DNA of 64,000 nt from Lumbricus terrestris (lineage: Eukaryota; Annelida; Clitellata; Crassiclitellata; Lumbricidae): positions 86,125,987 to 86,189,986 of the forward strand of contig OX457036.1 in the NCBI GenBank assembly GCA_949752735.1, read 5' to 3'. Positions 9,895 through 21,806 of the stretch are shown piece after piece. The stretch's first letter is position 1; every line of letters begins with the position of its first letter. The notes under the pieces are model-generated. The model made no database searches. It worked only from the letters and a program-made list of their open reading frames with translations, and was not told the DNA's origin. Both the position numbers and the translations under genes were made by a program.

Positions 9895-11505
9895 TGTAGC
9901 GTTTGTGGACGCTACGAGCTCTCTTACTTACTTTAATATTCACATCTTGTCCTATAGTGAATTCAAGGGTGCTAAGCTTAGCACGGACAGATGCCGTCAT
10001 CGCTATTTATAATCTATTGCGCAGTTACTGTGCATTTCGGATGGAAGATTCCACCACGTGCGAGTGCTGATTGGCTGATACAGAAAAGCGGCATGTGTGG
10101 CGCCCGGAAGTTGACTGCGATTGGCTGCCAAGGGAACCTTTGGCGCAAATCTTTTAGTCGGACTCTTGGTGTTGATCGAGTAACACCTCCGCTCGAGAAT
10201 TCCGGGAAAAGTGGTAATTTGCAGCCGATTTCGACTCCGTTTGATTTAGTAACATTGAAAACGAGTTTCATTACTAATATTTACCACCCGAAGGCGATTG
10301 TGAGCAATCGTGGCTTTCAATTGGAGGAAGAATCGATTTCTACTCCGCAAACTGGGTTGTTTGCCGCAGAGAAGAGATCTCTACACGCACGGAAACGGTG
10401 CGAGCGTCTGTCCAAATATCTAAGGAAGCGGGGAAGTATTACCACACTGAATTCCGAGATCGAATCTGAATAATAATAATTGGTTATAATTGTAGATCTG
10501 CTGTTGTAGAATTATAGCCGAGTTCTGTAGCACTTGCCAAATGTGTAAGACTCAGTCTGTGAACTGGTCCGATTGCATTGTAACTCGATTAAGATGAATG
10601 CTTAGATTGAACTCTGTAGGCCGATAAATCGAACACTGTTGATAGCTGCCGATTATTTTGTCAATGTGATCCGCATAATTATTGACGAGTAGTCATTTGA
10701 TTAATACTGTGTTTAATAAAACTAGTATAATAGAAACTGTGAATCAGTTATTCATTGGAGCAATAGTATGGAAACTATTAATGATAAAGACAGTGCAGTA
10801 CAGGTAGAAGAAGAGGAAGAAGGAAGCTACTCAGAAGGAGATACTTCTAGAGAAATAGTAGCCAGCTCAGCAGAGCAAGATATTCCTTCATTGCATAAAC
10901 TTATTGAAACTGTTGATCGATTTATGGAGCGCCAGAACTCTACCTTGATAAGGTTATCTGATGAGTTGTGTAATTTATCTGTGCAACAAGACCAATTGAT
11001 TTCTCGTCAAGGAGAATGTGAATTGAGAGTTAATGCCCTGACAGATAATACAGTGGGTAGTGGAGCCATGCAATCTGTTGAGGAGGATTTGAACCCAGAC
11101 GAGTACCCATATAGTGGGGCTGTCGCGCTCCCAACGGACGCCGGGTACATATGTCTTGATTCGGCCCATCCTGAAGAAGATAGTTGCCAGAAAGGCTCGC
11201 ACTATAGGTTTATACAGAAACCTGCTACCACTGACATTGATGAAACCCTGTCCGGTAAGGTGAGGCCCCTGACGGCCATTGCCTCAAAGAGCTACCTTGA
11301 ATCTAGACTAGAGTTCCCTCAACAGCGCCTCGACTCGCTAGATGCCAGTAGTGATCCTGGTGTGGTATTAGAAGTGGAAGAGAGAGAAGTCAAACAGAGA
11401 GTGGTGACAGTCGGCCACCTAGCGAATAAAGGACAAACGGCCATAGGTCCTAGCGAGAGGAAAGAGTTAAAGGCTGGTCGTCTAAGCGAGAGGGCGGGCG
11501 TAACA
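9895..11505 (+). repeat. 5' LTR of a degenerate Gypsy-like element (element 2)
   Basis: Begins TGTAGCGTTTGTGGACGCTA, close to the start of the intact LTR at 25926 (TGTAGCGTTTTGGGAAAAGC), and ends GGGCGGGCGTAACA exactly like that LTR. It is followed by a primer-binding-site-like TGGTACCAGACCAAGTGGGG. It contains several ATTGG (inverted CCAAT) boxes at 10069-10130 in the presumed promoter part. No second LTR copy exists downstream, so the element is truncated at its 3' side. The gag frame opens inside this LTR at 10768. Confidence 0.75.
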
Positions 11506-14201
11506 ACTGGTACCAGACCAAGTGGGGTGAAAATGGTCAAAGGTTCAGAGGTAGCAGTAACAACTGATACTAGAGCTAGTGGGGTGAAAATAGTCAAAAG
11601 CTCAGATGTAGAAATAAAAATTGACTCCAGAGGTAATAGGTTAAGAATTAGTGGAGTAGAAATGGACAAAGACTCAGAGGGTGAAACAGAACCAAGAGTA
11701 GAAGAATTATTGGAACTAGTGAAAGATGGAAAAGAAAATTTTCCACCAGATGACACAAGAGAAAGAGATGCACAGATAAAATACTTTGGTGCTAGACCAA
11801 ATGATTTACAAGGTCAAGGTCAAAGAGTAAATACAACTGGCATGTTGCATAGTCAAACAATGGACTATTATGATACAAATGTTTTGTATAGAGATTTCCA
11901 GATTTTGACTTTGAAAATTACATGCGTCGAAAACAGGATAAATTAGCTAAAAATGGAATCGAAAATAAATCCGATAATGATGATTCAGAAATTACTGGCT
12001 TGCGACCGCTACATGGATTTGAACTCGAATCAAAAGCGTTAGGTGTAAAGCAAAATGATGGTAAAAATTGTGCTAATCCCAGACTTGTAGTTTCAGATGG
12101 AAAATCGAGGGATCCTTCGTGGCTGAGCGACGACCACGTGGTAACATGGGATGCACATCCTCGCCAGTCAGCGACCGCCATCCCTCGGGCTGCCACCGTC
12201 CCTCCCTCGTCGGTTCCTGAAGCAGAAAAACTCCGGTGACCGAGTAACACGCTGTCACTTGTGACCGCTTCAGTCACCTCGGCTGCTTCTGACGCCCTGT
12301 TCTGCGAATCGAAAGCAGAACCCAAAAGAATCCTCCCAATCTTCGCATCCGTTCCTCAGATGTTCGCGTATACATCTGCCCCGAGTCGACAGATCATGTC
12401 AATGGTTTCCCGTTCGTCGGAAACCCAGGTCACGCACAGCTACAAATACGTACATTGGGCTACATGTCAGCCCATGTATGCACCCTACAGTCGGAAGATG
12501 GTTCCACCTGTTCCAGTCTTCCCTGTCTACGCGGAAGCAGTTTCCCTTTCGATCCAGATGCAACCGTGGCCCTTGACGAGCACAGTTCTGGAGAATCCTG
12601 TCATGCAACTGAATCCATCGTCAGAAATGTTCAGCTCAGCCAGATTGAACTGTCAAGATAACTGTCTGAAAACAACTGAAGGAAAGACTGTCAGTCCTTC
12701 TTTCCCAGCAGTTCAAGTTGCTGCTGGAAATCAAGCATCAACTGGTGGTACTGTATCTCCATCAACCAGCACAGAAAAGAAAGAAGCTGCCGAGAATGTT
12801 CAGACCTCAGCTGCTGGCCCGTCGAGCGAGAAGGTGAGATCTCATATGAAATTAGGTCATTACAATGGAAAGACGTCGGTAGAAGTGTTCCTAACAAAAT
12901 TTGAGGTGTGTTCCAATAACAACCGATGGACAGAAGATGAGAAACTTGCCCAATTGACTTGCACGCTGGTTGAACAAGGTTGTCAACTTCTTCATGAACT
13001 TGACTCAGATACAATTATTACCTGTACTGACCTGATGGACAGGTTGAAGCTGAGATATGGGAGCACCGACCAAGCGGCTCTGTTTCAGACTCAACTGAAC
13101 ACTCGCAGACAGAAGATAGGAGAAGATCTTGGCTCGTTAGTCCAAGACATAAGAAGACTGATGATTTTGGCATTCCCAGGACCGAGGTCTACCCACAGTG
13201 AAACTATTGCGATCAAAGCTTTCCTTGATGCTTTACGAGACAAAGAGATAGCCTTGAAAGTGAGGAAACGAGAACCGGTCACCCTATACAATGCATACAA
13301 AATTGCCATGCGACTGGGAGGCTACCGCAGAGCTGATGAAGATGGCATGGACCGACAAGAACGACGTCCAGGCAGAATCAAAACCGTAAAGGAAAGTGAA
13401 GAAACGGGCGATGGCAACACGAAAGAATTTCACGAGGACATTTCTCGTCAATTGCAGGAACTGAGTGAGAGAGTGGACCACTTGCTGCATGCTTCATCAA
13501 GAGAAGGACAATATCAGAAATGGCAACCGCAACGTACCTCTTCAGCATGGAGAGGCACAAACTCTAAGAATCAACAATGGAGGCCGAAGCCGAATAAGAA
13601 CTTACAAAGAGCAACTTCAGACAACCGCCGCTGTTTCGAGTGCAACCAGGTTGGACATTTGGCCCGGGTTTGTCCTCGCAGACCAACCTCTCTGTCAACT
13701 GGAGAGCACGACGAATCAGAAGAAATTGGGGTGAGTAACGCAAGACACGTAAAAGGGAACAGTGACGCTTACTTGTCTGTAACAATTAGAGAAAAAAAAT
13801 TGTTAGCTCTGTTGGACTCGGGTAGTGAAATGACATTATGCCCTGCCTCGTTAGTGGACCAGGCTGAAATTAAAGGCTTCAATCAACTATTGCAAGCTGC
13901 TAATGGGTCTGCAATCCGTGTTGTGGGGGAGACCGTACTGAAACTAAAAATCGAAGGTCAGCCTTTCGAAATTCCTTGCCTAGTAACTGAGCAGGTTACT
14001 GAACTCATTCTCGGTCTCTCTTGGATGATGAAAGAAAATGTCCTGTGGCATGTAGGGAGAGGATGGATTCTCGTCCGGAACCTTCGGCTGAATATTCTTT
14101 GCAAAAACAGTTCAAAACAGTGTCACCGAACCAAACGAACTTTCCGAAACAAAAGTGAGCTCTTGGTCCAGAGCAACACCAAAGTCACGGACTTTGGTTG
14201 A
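10768..14201 (+). pseudogene. Gag-protease polyprotein of a Gypsy-like retrotransposon, broken
   Basis: The first frame (10768-11946) starts METINDKDSAVQ inside the LTR and reads through the primer-binding site, then carries about three 22-residue repeats with the core SGVK(M/I)VK. Near 11900 the coding frame shifts; the continuing frame (FDFENYMRRKQ... onward) has an in-frame TGA at 12237-12239 and then runs to 14201. The second part contains a retrotransposon capsid region (KLGHYNGKTSVEVFLTKFE), a CCHC zinc knuckle (CFECNQVGHLARVC, about 13632), and an aspartic protease with LLALLDSGSEMTL (about 13803) and ILGLSWMM (about 14007). The frameshift plus stop make it non-functional. RT, RNase H and integrase are not seen. 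It is the best guide to what the intact element at 25926-33502 has lost. Confidence 0.85.
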
Positions 14202-14670
14202 GAAGACAAAATCAGGAAACACAGCACCAGTAGCCCATATACAGTAGCAACTTTAAAACAGGACACGAAGGTGAAAAGGTTGCAAAAGATTATGATGAAA
14301 AGAAAACTTGGAACATCACCAGAATTCAAAGAATCAATGCAAAGCGCATTATCGCCCCAGAAAACCAAAGCTTCGTGCTCAACCAGTGTGATGTCTTGAG
14401 GAACCTGCGAGCACTAACAACTGAAAAGTCAAAACACAAGATAGTGCAATGTATATTAAGGTAGCACTTGCGTTTGAAAAAGTCATATAAGAGTATCAAC
14501 TGCCACTATTTTATGTGTTGAAATTGAGATAAGTGACGAGAGAGAAAGAGAGAAACTGTTCCTGTCTGGTCCTTCCAAGAAATGTAAACATGATACGCTA
14601 CCAATGCGGCTTAGCCCATCTTCATCTATGATGACATTCAGAACAGTGATGCCACTGACTCTCAGCCTAT
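14202..14670. other. Degraded tail of element 2 and unassigned sequence
   Basis: Immediately after the protease frame, short Lys-rich frames are consistent with the start of a decayed pol region, but no RT motif is recognisable. The element ends undefined near the TA microsatellite, with no 3' LTR. Confidence 0.4.
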
Positions 14671-14673
14671 GCT

Positions 14674-14675
<2 letters not shown>

Positions 14676-14741
<66 letters not shown>

Positions 14742-14815
14742 AGATGGAGGAAGCTCGTCCATGATGCGACCAACCCTCGGATCGAGGATGGTTGACGACA
14801 AGACATATATATTTA

Positions 14816-14858
<43 letters not shown>
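14676..14858. repeat. (TA)n microsatellites flanking a short spacer
   Basis: Two TA runs (about 14676-14736 and 14806-14858) separated by roughly 70 bases. The second run is the insertion target of the DNA transposon that begins TTAGTGTGGTCC at about 14857. Confidence 0.9.
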
Positions 14859-14861
<3 letters not shown>

Positions 14862-15286
14862 TGTGGTCCATAAAAATAAAATTCGAGCTAGAATCCAAGA
14901 CAACCCCACAGTTTGTTAGACTTGTTATTAGTATTATTGAGACCAAATTTCAGCCCCAGATTCGGACTAGAAGGCGGTGCTCAATAACACATAAAAATTG
15001 CCATGCAGTAGTATTAGCTAGAAATCTTGATATCTTTTTTGTTTGGTCAAAAACTCAACATTTGTCATGTAGATGAGCTTGAAATAGTTTCTGATGTGTT
15101 ATCATACTTAAGAATCAAGACTACACAGTTGTTAAGCCATTAAGTGACAAGTGTATTTTATGGAAATGAGACTTCTGGTGATTTTATCATGAAGGATTGA
15201 GATTTTTGTTGCCAATTTTTGCAGCACGTGTACTGTCCAGTCTGTCCTTCTGTCCTGCCACTTTCACAGAGTACCATTAACAAGGA

Positions 15287-16370
15287 ATGCTTAAGAAGAC
15301 TATGATGGAGCATACCGAAGTTGAAAGATCTGAATTTGCACCATCAGATTATCCAGTGGTAGTACACTGGATGGGAAAATCTGAGATCTTCAGAGCAGGA
15401 AATGACAACCGCCTGCCATTGCTGGTTTCAGGTGATGGTGTGTATAAACTCTTTGGTGTGCCCGAATTAGCTTCAGTGGCAGGATGCAATTCACATGCAA
15501 GGCCATTGATTATTTTCTGGACTTATGGAAACTCACTAATAATATTCAGGCATTGAGCTTTGATACAACATTATGCCAGCACCGGAATTTTCAATAGAGT
15601 GTACGACTTTGCAGGAAGACAAGATAGGTTAAGAGCCCCTGTTCCTGACCTGCCGTATTCATGCGATGGAATTGATTTTATCCATAAGCCTTCTGCATGT
15701 TGCTGTGATTTATCGAATTTATTATATTCCAATGTTTAAGAGATTTAATGCTGCTTGGGAAGGTGTGACACTTGACAACATCTGAGGACTGGAAGTCACA
15801 TCTGGTACTGAAGCCCTCTATGCAAAAGTAGTCAGCTTTTACAAGTACTCTGCTGAAATAAAGTCAGTTTTAGATAAATTACCAAGAACTCATTGAGATG
15901 GTTGACATTGGAAGTCAGCTTTCAATAAGAAACTGGAGAGTCTAATTAACAAAGTATACCTTTACTGATCAACATGATGTAATCAATCTAAGTAAGAAGG
16001 AAGAAACTCAGATTCATGAACTTATGTAATTTGGTTTCCCTCTTCACACAAGGTAATGGATAAAAGACTCCTCTTGCTGCTGTAGCTGCAGGACAAGATC
16101 TTTCAATGTGGTCAGATATAGAAAGTACGAATCAGTTGCCTTGGAGATCAGCATTGATGCCATGAAGGTCCTAGAAAACCACCAGTAATACCTTTCAGAT
16201 GAGGCTGAAGGTCTGGCTATGTGGTCATTTGCCTATAACAGACAAGGTGAAATATTCCACAGAATGACTCTGAAGCCTGGTGAAAGGATGGTGAGGCTAA
16301 GTGCTATGGCACTGAAAAAGGAGATTGCATGGGTAATTTTGCATCTCAACAAATGAGGACACTACCATAA
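15287..16370 (+). pseudogene. Degenerate transposon ORF, family not assigned
   Basis: The best frame (15287-15556) reads YPVVVHWMGKSEIFRAGNDN, then RLPLLVSGDGVYKLFGVPEL. Downstream frames interrupted by stops include ALSFDTTLCQHR. The order 'VHW.GK..., RLP.LVSG.GV..L.GVP.L, ...FDTT' resembles an uncharacterised transposon protein widespread in invertebrate genomes, but I cannot name its superfamily with confidence. Many stops and frame changes make it inactive. Its 3' half (about 15945-16515) is duplicated at 19928-20490. Confidence 0.5.
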
Positions 16371-17052
16371 TGCCTGAAGATTGGTAATTCTTTTTTACAC
16401 TTCCACCAGAAAAATAGATCGAGAAAGAGGATCATAAATAAGGCAGATACTGAATTCAACAACAGAGAGTGGCGAACAACATGTCTTAGAGATGTGAGAA
16501 GTTGCTCGAGGAATACAATCGACTCATCACTGATGTTGATGAAAAGCCAAGTGGTCGAGGGAAGTAGGAAAGCTGTTTCCACTCACTCAATAAAGAAATC
16601 TGCTGTTGACACAGTGCCTGCTTAGCCTTCTGGATTATAAAGACTTTATTGGATGTTGAAGTAAGAAAACAAGAACAGTTACTATCGACATTCATGGACT
16701 GAACGATGTTTTTTGACAATTTTGAACATTTCCAATTTTTCAAACCAACTGAAATTTTACATTTATTGCTTACCAATTGCTTAAGTATCACACCTATTGT
16801 CATATTGCAGTAATATTTGATTTATATTGAAATAAAATACGATTTACAAGGAATGTATTCTCGACACATTATTTTGTACAATTAACGTCTATACATTGGC
16901 CCATGCAAAGTAACACAGTCGTTGAGCACCACCTTCCAGTTGGAATATAAAGCTGAAATTTTGTCTCAATGATACTATTGATAGGTCTAACAAACTGAGA
17001 GGTTGTCTTGGTTTCTGGCTTGAACTTCATTTTTTACCATGTATCTGTGAAC

Positions 17053-19827
17053 TGGGATTATGTGAGACCAGATGGAAGGGAAAAGGACATTTCAGTTGGA
17101 ACGGCTTCAAGATAGTAATGTCTGGGCAGGATGAGAGGAAGAGGAGGAACGGAGTAGCAATTATGTGTGACAGGAAGAGCGCTGATGCGATAATGGGATA
17201 TAATACGGTGAGCGACAGAGTACTGAGCGTGAGATTCCGGGGAGGAAGGATTAATACGACAATCGTACAGGTATACGCCCCTACAACGATGGCGACGGAG
17301 GAGGAGCAGGAAGCTTTCTACATAGACTTGCAAGGAACAATTGACGCAACACCGAAGGGAGATGTACTAGTGATTATGGGTGACTTCAACGCGAAAGTTG
17401 GTGAGGACAAAAATGGAAAAAAGGAAGCAGTGGGTAAGTACGGATTGGGTGAACGAAATGAGGCAGTGGAACGAATGGTAGAGTTTTGTGACTCCAATGA
17501 GTTACGAATAATGAACACATGGTTCGAACAACCGAAAAGAAGACTATATACATGGACGACGTCAGATGGAGGACACATGAATCAGATTGATTACGTGCTG
17601 GTGAACAAAAGGTGGAAAAGCACGATAAAAGATGTAAGAACAAGACCTGGGGCAGACTGTGGAACGGACCACGAATTAGTAGTGGCTACATTGAAGCTAA
17701 AGATGAAGAAGATGAGGAAAGGCAACAGACTGACCAGTTTCGATTGCAAAGGCATAACACCAGAATACAGAGTTGAAGTAAAGAATAGGTTTGAGATCCT
17801 AGAGAGGGATGAGGCAACGGAAGAGGAGGACGCAAACAAGCTGTGGACAAAGATGAAAATGGTAATCTAGGATGCTGCAGAGAAACATGTCCCAAAGAAA
17901 ACATCAAGGAAAGTTACCCCATGGCTATCCAGAGAAGCCATTGAGGTGGCAGTGGAAAGGAGAGAAGCAAAGAAAGAAGGAAACAGAGAAAGGGTAAAAA
18001 CTTTAAATGAGGCCTTCCAAAGGAAAGCAAGGGAGGACAAGGAAAATCACCTCAAGGAAATGTGCAAGGAACTGGAGGAAGATGAGAGGAAAGGAAGAAC
18101 TAAAGAAATGTTTTCAAAGATAAAGGAAATAGCAAAGACAGCTGGTCCTAGAATGGGCTCACTCAAAACGAAAGATGGGATGATAATAGGAGATGAGGAG
18201 GAGATGAAGGAGAGGTGGAGAGAGTACACGGAGGAGCTATACAAGGAGGATGAACGGGTCAAGAAGGAAAACATCAAAATAGATGAATTTGAAAACGAAC
18301 CAGAGATAATGGAAGCAGAGGTGGAGTGGGCGATAAGACAGCTTAAGGACAACAAAGCGCCAGGACATGACGGAATACCTATAGAACTGGTAAAGGCGGG
18401 GGATGAAGCAGTGGTGAGGACTATCACAAAACTATGCAATCAAATTTGGAGAACTGGGGTGTGGCCGGAGGACTGGAAAAGGTCAGTGTTCATCCCAATA
18501 TTCAAGAAAGGAGATGCGAGGGAGTGCGGAAATTATCGAACGATAGCGATGATATCACACACTAGCAAAATACTCCTCAAAATAATCCATAAAAGAATGG
18601 AGAACATAATCGAAAGGGAATTACCAGTCAACCAAGCGAGATTCAGGAAAGCGAGAGGAACGCGCGACCACATTGCCAATAATATAAGATGGATCATGGA
18701 GAGACAGAGAGAGTACGGGCAGGAGGTACATCTGTGTTTTATAGACTACAGCAAGGCGTTCGACTGCATAGACCATGCACTACTGTGGAAGACATTGATT
18801 GAAATGGGAGTTCCAAAACATCTGGTAAAGCTGCTAAAAGGCCTTTATGTCGATCAAGAGGCAGTGATAAGAACTGATTACGGAGACACAGGAAAGTTTA
18901 AAATAAAGAAAGGAGTGAGACAGGGGTGCATTTTGTCTCCTTTCCTATTTAATCTGTATGCTGAGAGAATTATGAGAATGGCTGGATTGGAAGAGGCAAC
19001 GGAGGGGGTTAGGAAAGCGGGGAAAATACTGAATAATCTGAGATACGCCGATGATACGACACTATAAGCCGGGAGGAAGAACGACTTGGCCGAATTAATA
19101 AGAAGAGTCAGGAAAGAAAGCGAAAAGGCGGGACTATACTTTAACGTAAAGAAAACAAAGGTTATGACAACTGCAGCATGGGAAGATTTTGAGGTGGATG
19201 GAGAAACGATAGAGGTAGTATCAAGCTTCACATTCCTGGGATCTACGATAGAGAAGGAGGGAAGAAGTGATATGGAAATAAGGAGGAGAGTAACACTGGG
19301 GAAAATGACAATGAACGGTCTGGAAAGGATATGGAAGGATAAACAAGTGAGTAGGGAAACAAAGAAAAGACTGGTAAGGGCACTGATCTTTCCAGTGGTC
19401 CTTTATGGATGCGAGACTTGGACAAAGACACAGGATATGGAAAGGAAAATCAACGCGTGCGAGATGTGGATTTGGAGAAAGATGCTAAAGATTTCATGGA
19501 CAGAAAAGAGAACTAACCAGTCGGTGCGCGGGGTGCTCGGAATTGGGAGGGATGAGACACGGCAGCAAACGGCCACTAGGAGGAAATTAAGCTACTTCGG
19601 CCACGTGATGAGATCGAACGGATTGGAAAAGGAGCTGATGACGGCATGCGGAGATGGAAGGAGAAGACGTGGAAGACCAAGAAAGAAATGGATGGATGAA
19701 ATACTTCAAAAGTCTGGAATGGGCCTGGAGGAGTTAAGAGAGGCGACAAGAGAGAGGAGACACTGGAGAGGATACATCATGTTTGTCGCCAGAGTTCCAG
19801 GAGTTGACGGCACCAGGTGACCAGGTG
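17053..19827 (+). mobile_element. RTE-like non-LTR retrotransposon, 5'-truncated, 10-bp TSD
   Basis: The direct repeat ATCTGTGAAC flanks the element (17043-17052 and 19828-19837), and removing the insert restores the transposon right end ...CATGTATCTGTGAACCACAC. The body starts within an endonuclease coding region (LGLCETRWKGKG) and ends with a tandem ACCAGGTG ACCAGGTG only a few bases after the ORF stop. A very short 3' UTR and short tandem-repeat tail instead of poly(A) are typical of the RTE group. Confidence 0.85.
17058..19820 (+). pseudogene. LINE endonuclease-reverse transcriptase ORF with two nonsense codons
   Basis: One continuous reading frame interrupted only by TAG at 17868-17870 and TAA at 19065-19067, with no frameshift. 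The N-terminal part is an APE-type endonuclease (LGLCETRWKGKG, KRRNGVAIM, VYAPT, IMGDFNAKVG, NQIDYVLV, TDHELV). The RT follows, with NKAPGHDGIPIELVKAG, FIDYSKAFDCIDH, GVRQGCILSPFLFNLY and the catalytic RYADDT directly before the TAA. The C-terminal part has FLGSTIE, LYGCETW and HVMR. Both stops look like single-base changes in codons that are usually Gln and Leu there, so inactivation was recent relative to full decay. The frame start is lost by 5' truncation. Confidence 0.9.
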
Positions 19828-19846
19828 ATCTGTGAACCACACTAAT

Positions 19847-19848
19847 AT

Positions 19849-19889
<41 letters not shown>

Positions 19890-20500
19890 ACAATGCACAT
19901 TGGATGGTCAGGTACTGTATGCCATCAAAATATACCTTTACTGATCAACATGATGTAATCAATCTAAGTAAGAAGGGAGAAACTCAGATTCATCAACTTA
20001 TGTAATTTGGTTTCCCTCTTCACACAAGGTCATGGATAAAAGACTCCTCTTGCTGCTGTAGCTGCAGGACAAGATCTTTTAATGTGGTCAGATATAAGAA
20101 ATTTATACGAATCAGTTGCCTTGGAGATCAGCATTGATGCCATGAAGGTCCTAGAAAACCACCAGTAATACCTTTCAGATGAGGCTGAAGGTCTGGCTAT
20201 GTGGTCATTTGCCTATAACAGACAAGGTGAAATATTCCACAGAATGACTCTGAAGCCTGGTGAAAGGATGGTGAGGCTAAGTGCTATGGCACTGAAAAAG
20301 GAGATTGCATGGGTAATTTTGCATCTCAACAAATGAGGACACTACCATAATGCCTGAAGATTGGTAATTCTTTTTTACACTTCCACCAGAAAAATAGATC
20401 GAGAAAGAGAATTATAAATAAGGCAGATACTGAATTCAACAACAGAGTGGTGAACAACATGTCTTAGAGATGTGAGAAGTTGTTCGAAAAATCACACTAA
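19847..20500. repeat. Truncated duplicate of the DNA transposon interior
   Basis: A (TA)n run (19847-19888) is followed by 19928-20490, a close copy of 15950-16515 (TATACCTTTACTGATCAACA... through CAACAGAG). It ends in ...AATCACACTAATATATA, i.e. another terminus of the same family. This is therefore an internally deleted second copy inserted in the TA tract. Confidence 0.75.
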
Positions 20501-20572
20501 TATATATATATAATATATATATATATTAGTGTAATATATATATATTATATATATATATTACACATATATATA
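20486..20572. repeat. TA microsatellite with repeated transposon ends
   Basis: Alternating (TA)n and short CACTAATATATA / TATTAGTGTAATATA words, matching the terminal bases of the 14857 family. It precedes the Helitron. Confidence 0.7.
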
Positions 20573-21670
20573 TCTATATAAATAAAAATGTAAAACGTTA
20601 TAGTTCGACAAGAAGGAACTGGGAAAATACTTGACCGATTGCTTTCAAAATTTTACCAAAACGTTCCATTCGAACATAAGCGGGTTTGTGTAACGCCTTT
20701 TGGGAAAAAGCGCAATCTTTACGACCCAAAAACACAGCTTTTAATTCCATGCGATTGACGTCGATGGAGTCCAGCCATTTCGAGTTTGAACCTTCACCTT
20801 CGGGCGCGTTTCAAACGCAAGCATTCTTCAAAACGTGTAGCCGACGGTCTGCTATAGCGCAATTTTATATGTAACTGTCGGTTTTTGGCAAAATCGTCCA
20901 TTTGCGGTCGTTTTCCGATTGCTTTTACCAAAACGTTCCATTCGAACATAAGCGGGTTTGTGTAACGCCTTTTGGGAAAAAGCGCAGTCTTTACGACCCA
21001 AAAACACAACTTTTAATTCCATGCGATTGACGTCGATGGAGTCCAGCCATTTCGAGTTTGAACCTTCACGCATTCTTCGGGCGCGTTTCAAACGCAAGCA
21101 TTCTTCAAAACGTGTAGCCGACGGTCTGCTATAGCGCAATTTTATATGTAACTGTCGGTTTTGGCAAAATCGTCCATTTGCGGCCGTTTTCCGCGCGTCT
21201 TTCTACAGTGGCTACAGGGGACGGAAGGGGAGGGACGGGAGGGGAGGAGAGGGAGGAATTACGACCCAACAACACAACTTTTAATTCCATGCGATTGACG
21301 TCGATGGAGTCCAGCCATTTCGAGTTTGAACCTTCACGCATTCTTCGGACGCGTTTCAAACGCATGCATTCTTCGGGCGCGTTTCAAAACGTGTAGCCGA
21401 CGGTCTGCTATAGCGCAAATTTATATGTAGCCTAACTGTCGGTTTTTGCAAAATCCTCCATTTGCGGCCGTTTTCCGCGCGTCTTTCTACAGTGGCTACA
21501 GGGGACGGAAGGGGAGGGACGGGAGGGGAGGAGAGGACGGGGGAGGAAGGCGAGGAGAGGAAGGGGAGGGGGAAAGAGAGGGGAAGGGGAAGGAGAAAGG
21601 GGAGGGGACGTAGGAAGGGAGGGTTGGACAGTCTTTTCAGCCACAGCAACGCGTGGCCGGGTACAGCTAG
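20573..21670 (+). mobile_element. Non-autonomous Helitron, complete ends
   Basis: Starts TCTATATAAATAAAAATG after an A and ends in a GC hairpin (CGCGTGGCCGGGTACAG) shortly before CTAG followed by T: 5' TC, 3' CTAG, A^T insertion, no target duplication. Internally, a block of about 270 bases (core TTTTAATTCCATGCGATTGA, then GAGTCCAGCCATTTCGAG) is present three times at about 20740, 21013 and 21280. A purine-rich GGGGAGGGACGGGAGGGG tract occurs twice. No Rep/helicase is encoded. Phe/Ser- and Pro-rich frames here are shadows. Confidence 0.85.
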
Positions 21671-21767
21671 TATATATATATATTAGTGTGTGGTTCACAG
21701 ATACATGGTATATATATTACACTAATATATATATATATATATTACACTAATATATATATATATTACA

Positions 21768-21802
<35 letters not shown>
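21671..21802. repeat. TA tract with clustered ATTACACTAATATA units
   Basis: Contains TATTAGTGTGTGGTTCACAG (a fragment of the 14857-family right TIR) and then several TATATTACACTAATATA units. This is a target hotspot with stacked transposon termini. Confidence 0.75.

Positions 21803-21806
<4 letters not shown>

Larger units (their letters stand above)
14857..19846. mobile_element. DNA transposon with >100-bp inverted ends, split by a LINE
   Basis: The left end (TTAGTGTGGTCCATAAAAAT, continuing to about 14965) is an imperfect inverted repeat of 16930-17052 plus 19838-19846, where the right end reads ...TGTGAACCACACTAA. Shared words include CCAAGACAACC, TTTGTTAGAC and ATTGAGAC. Both ends abut TA tracts, giving a TA-type target. 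The right TIR is interrupted by an RTE-like LINE (17053-19827). A degenerate ORF (15287 onward) is the probable transposase remnant. Superfamily not assigned. Confidence 0.75.

Noticed and set aside
10014..10473. 160-codon plus-strand frame at 9991-10473 in the LTR of element 2
   Set aside because: Lies in the presumed promoter part with CCAAT boxes, has no homologous frame in the intact LTR and no domain.
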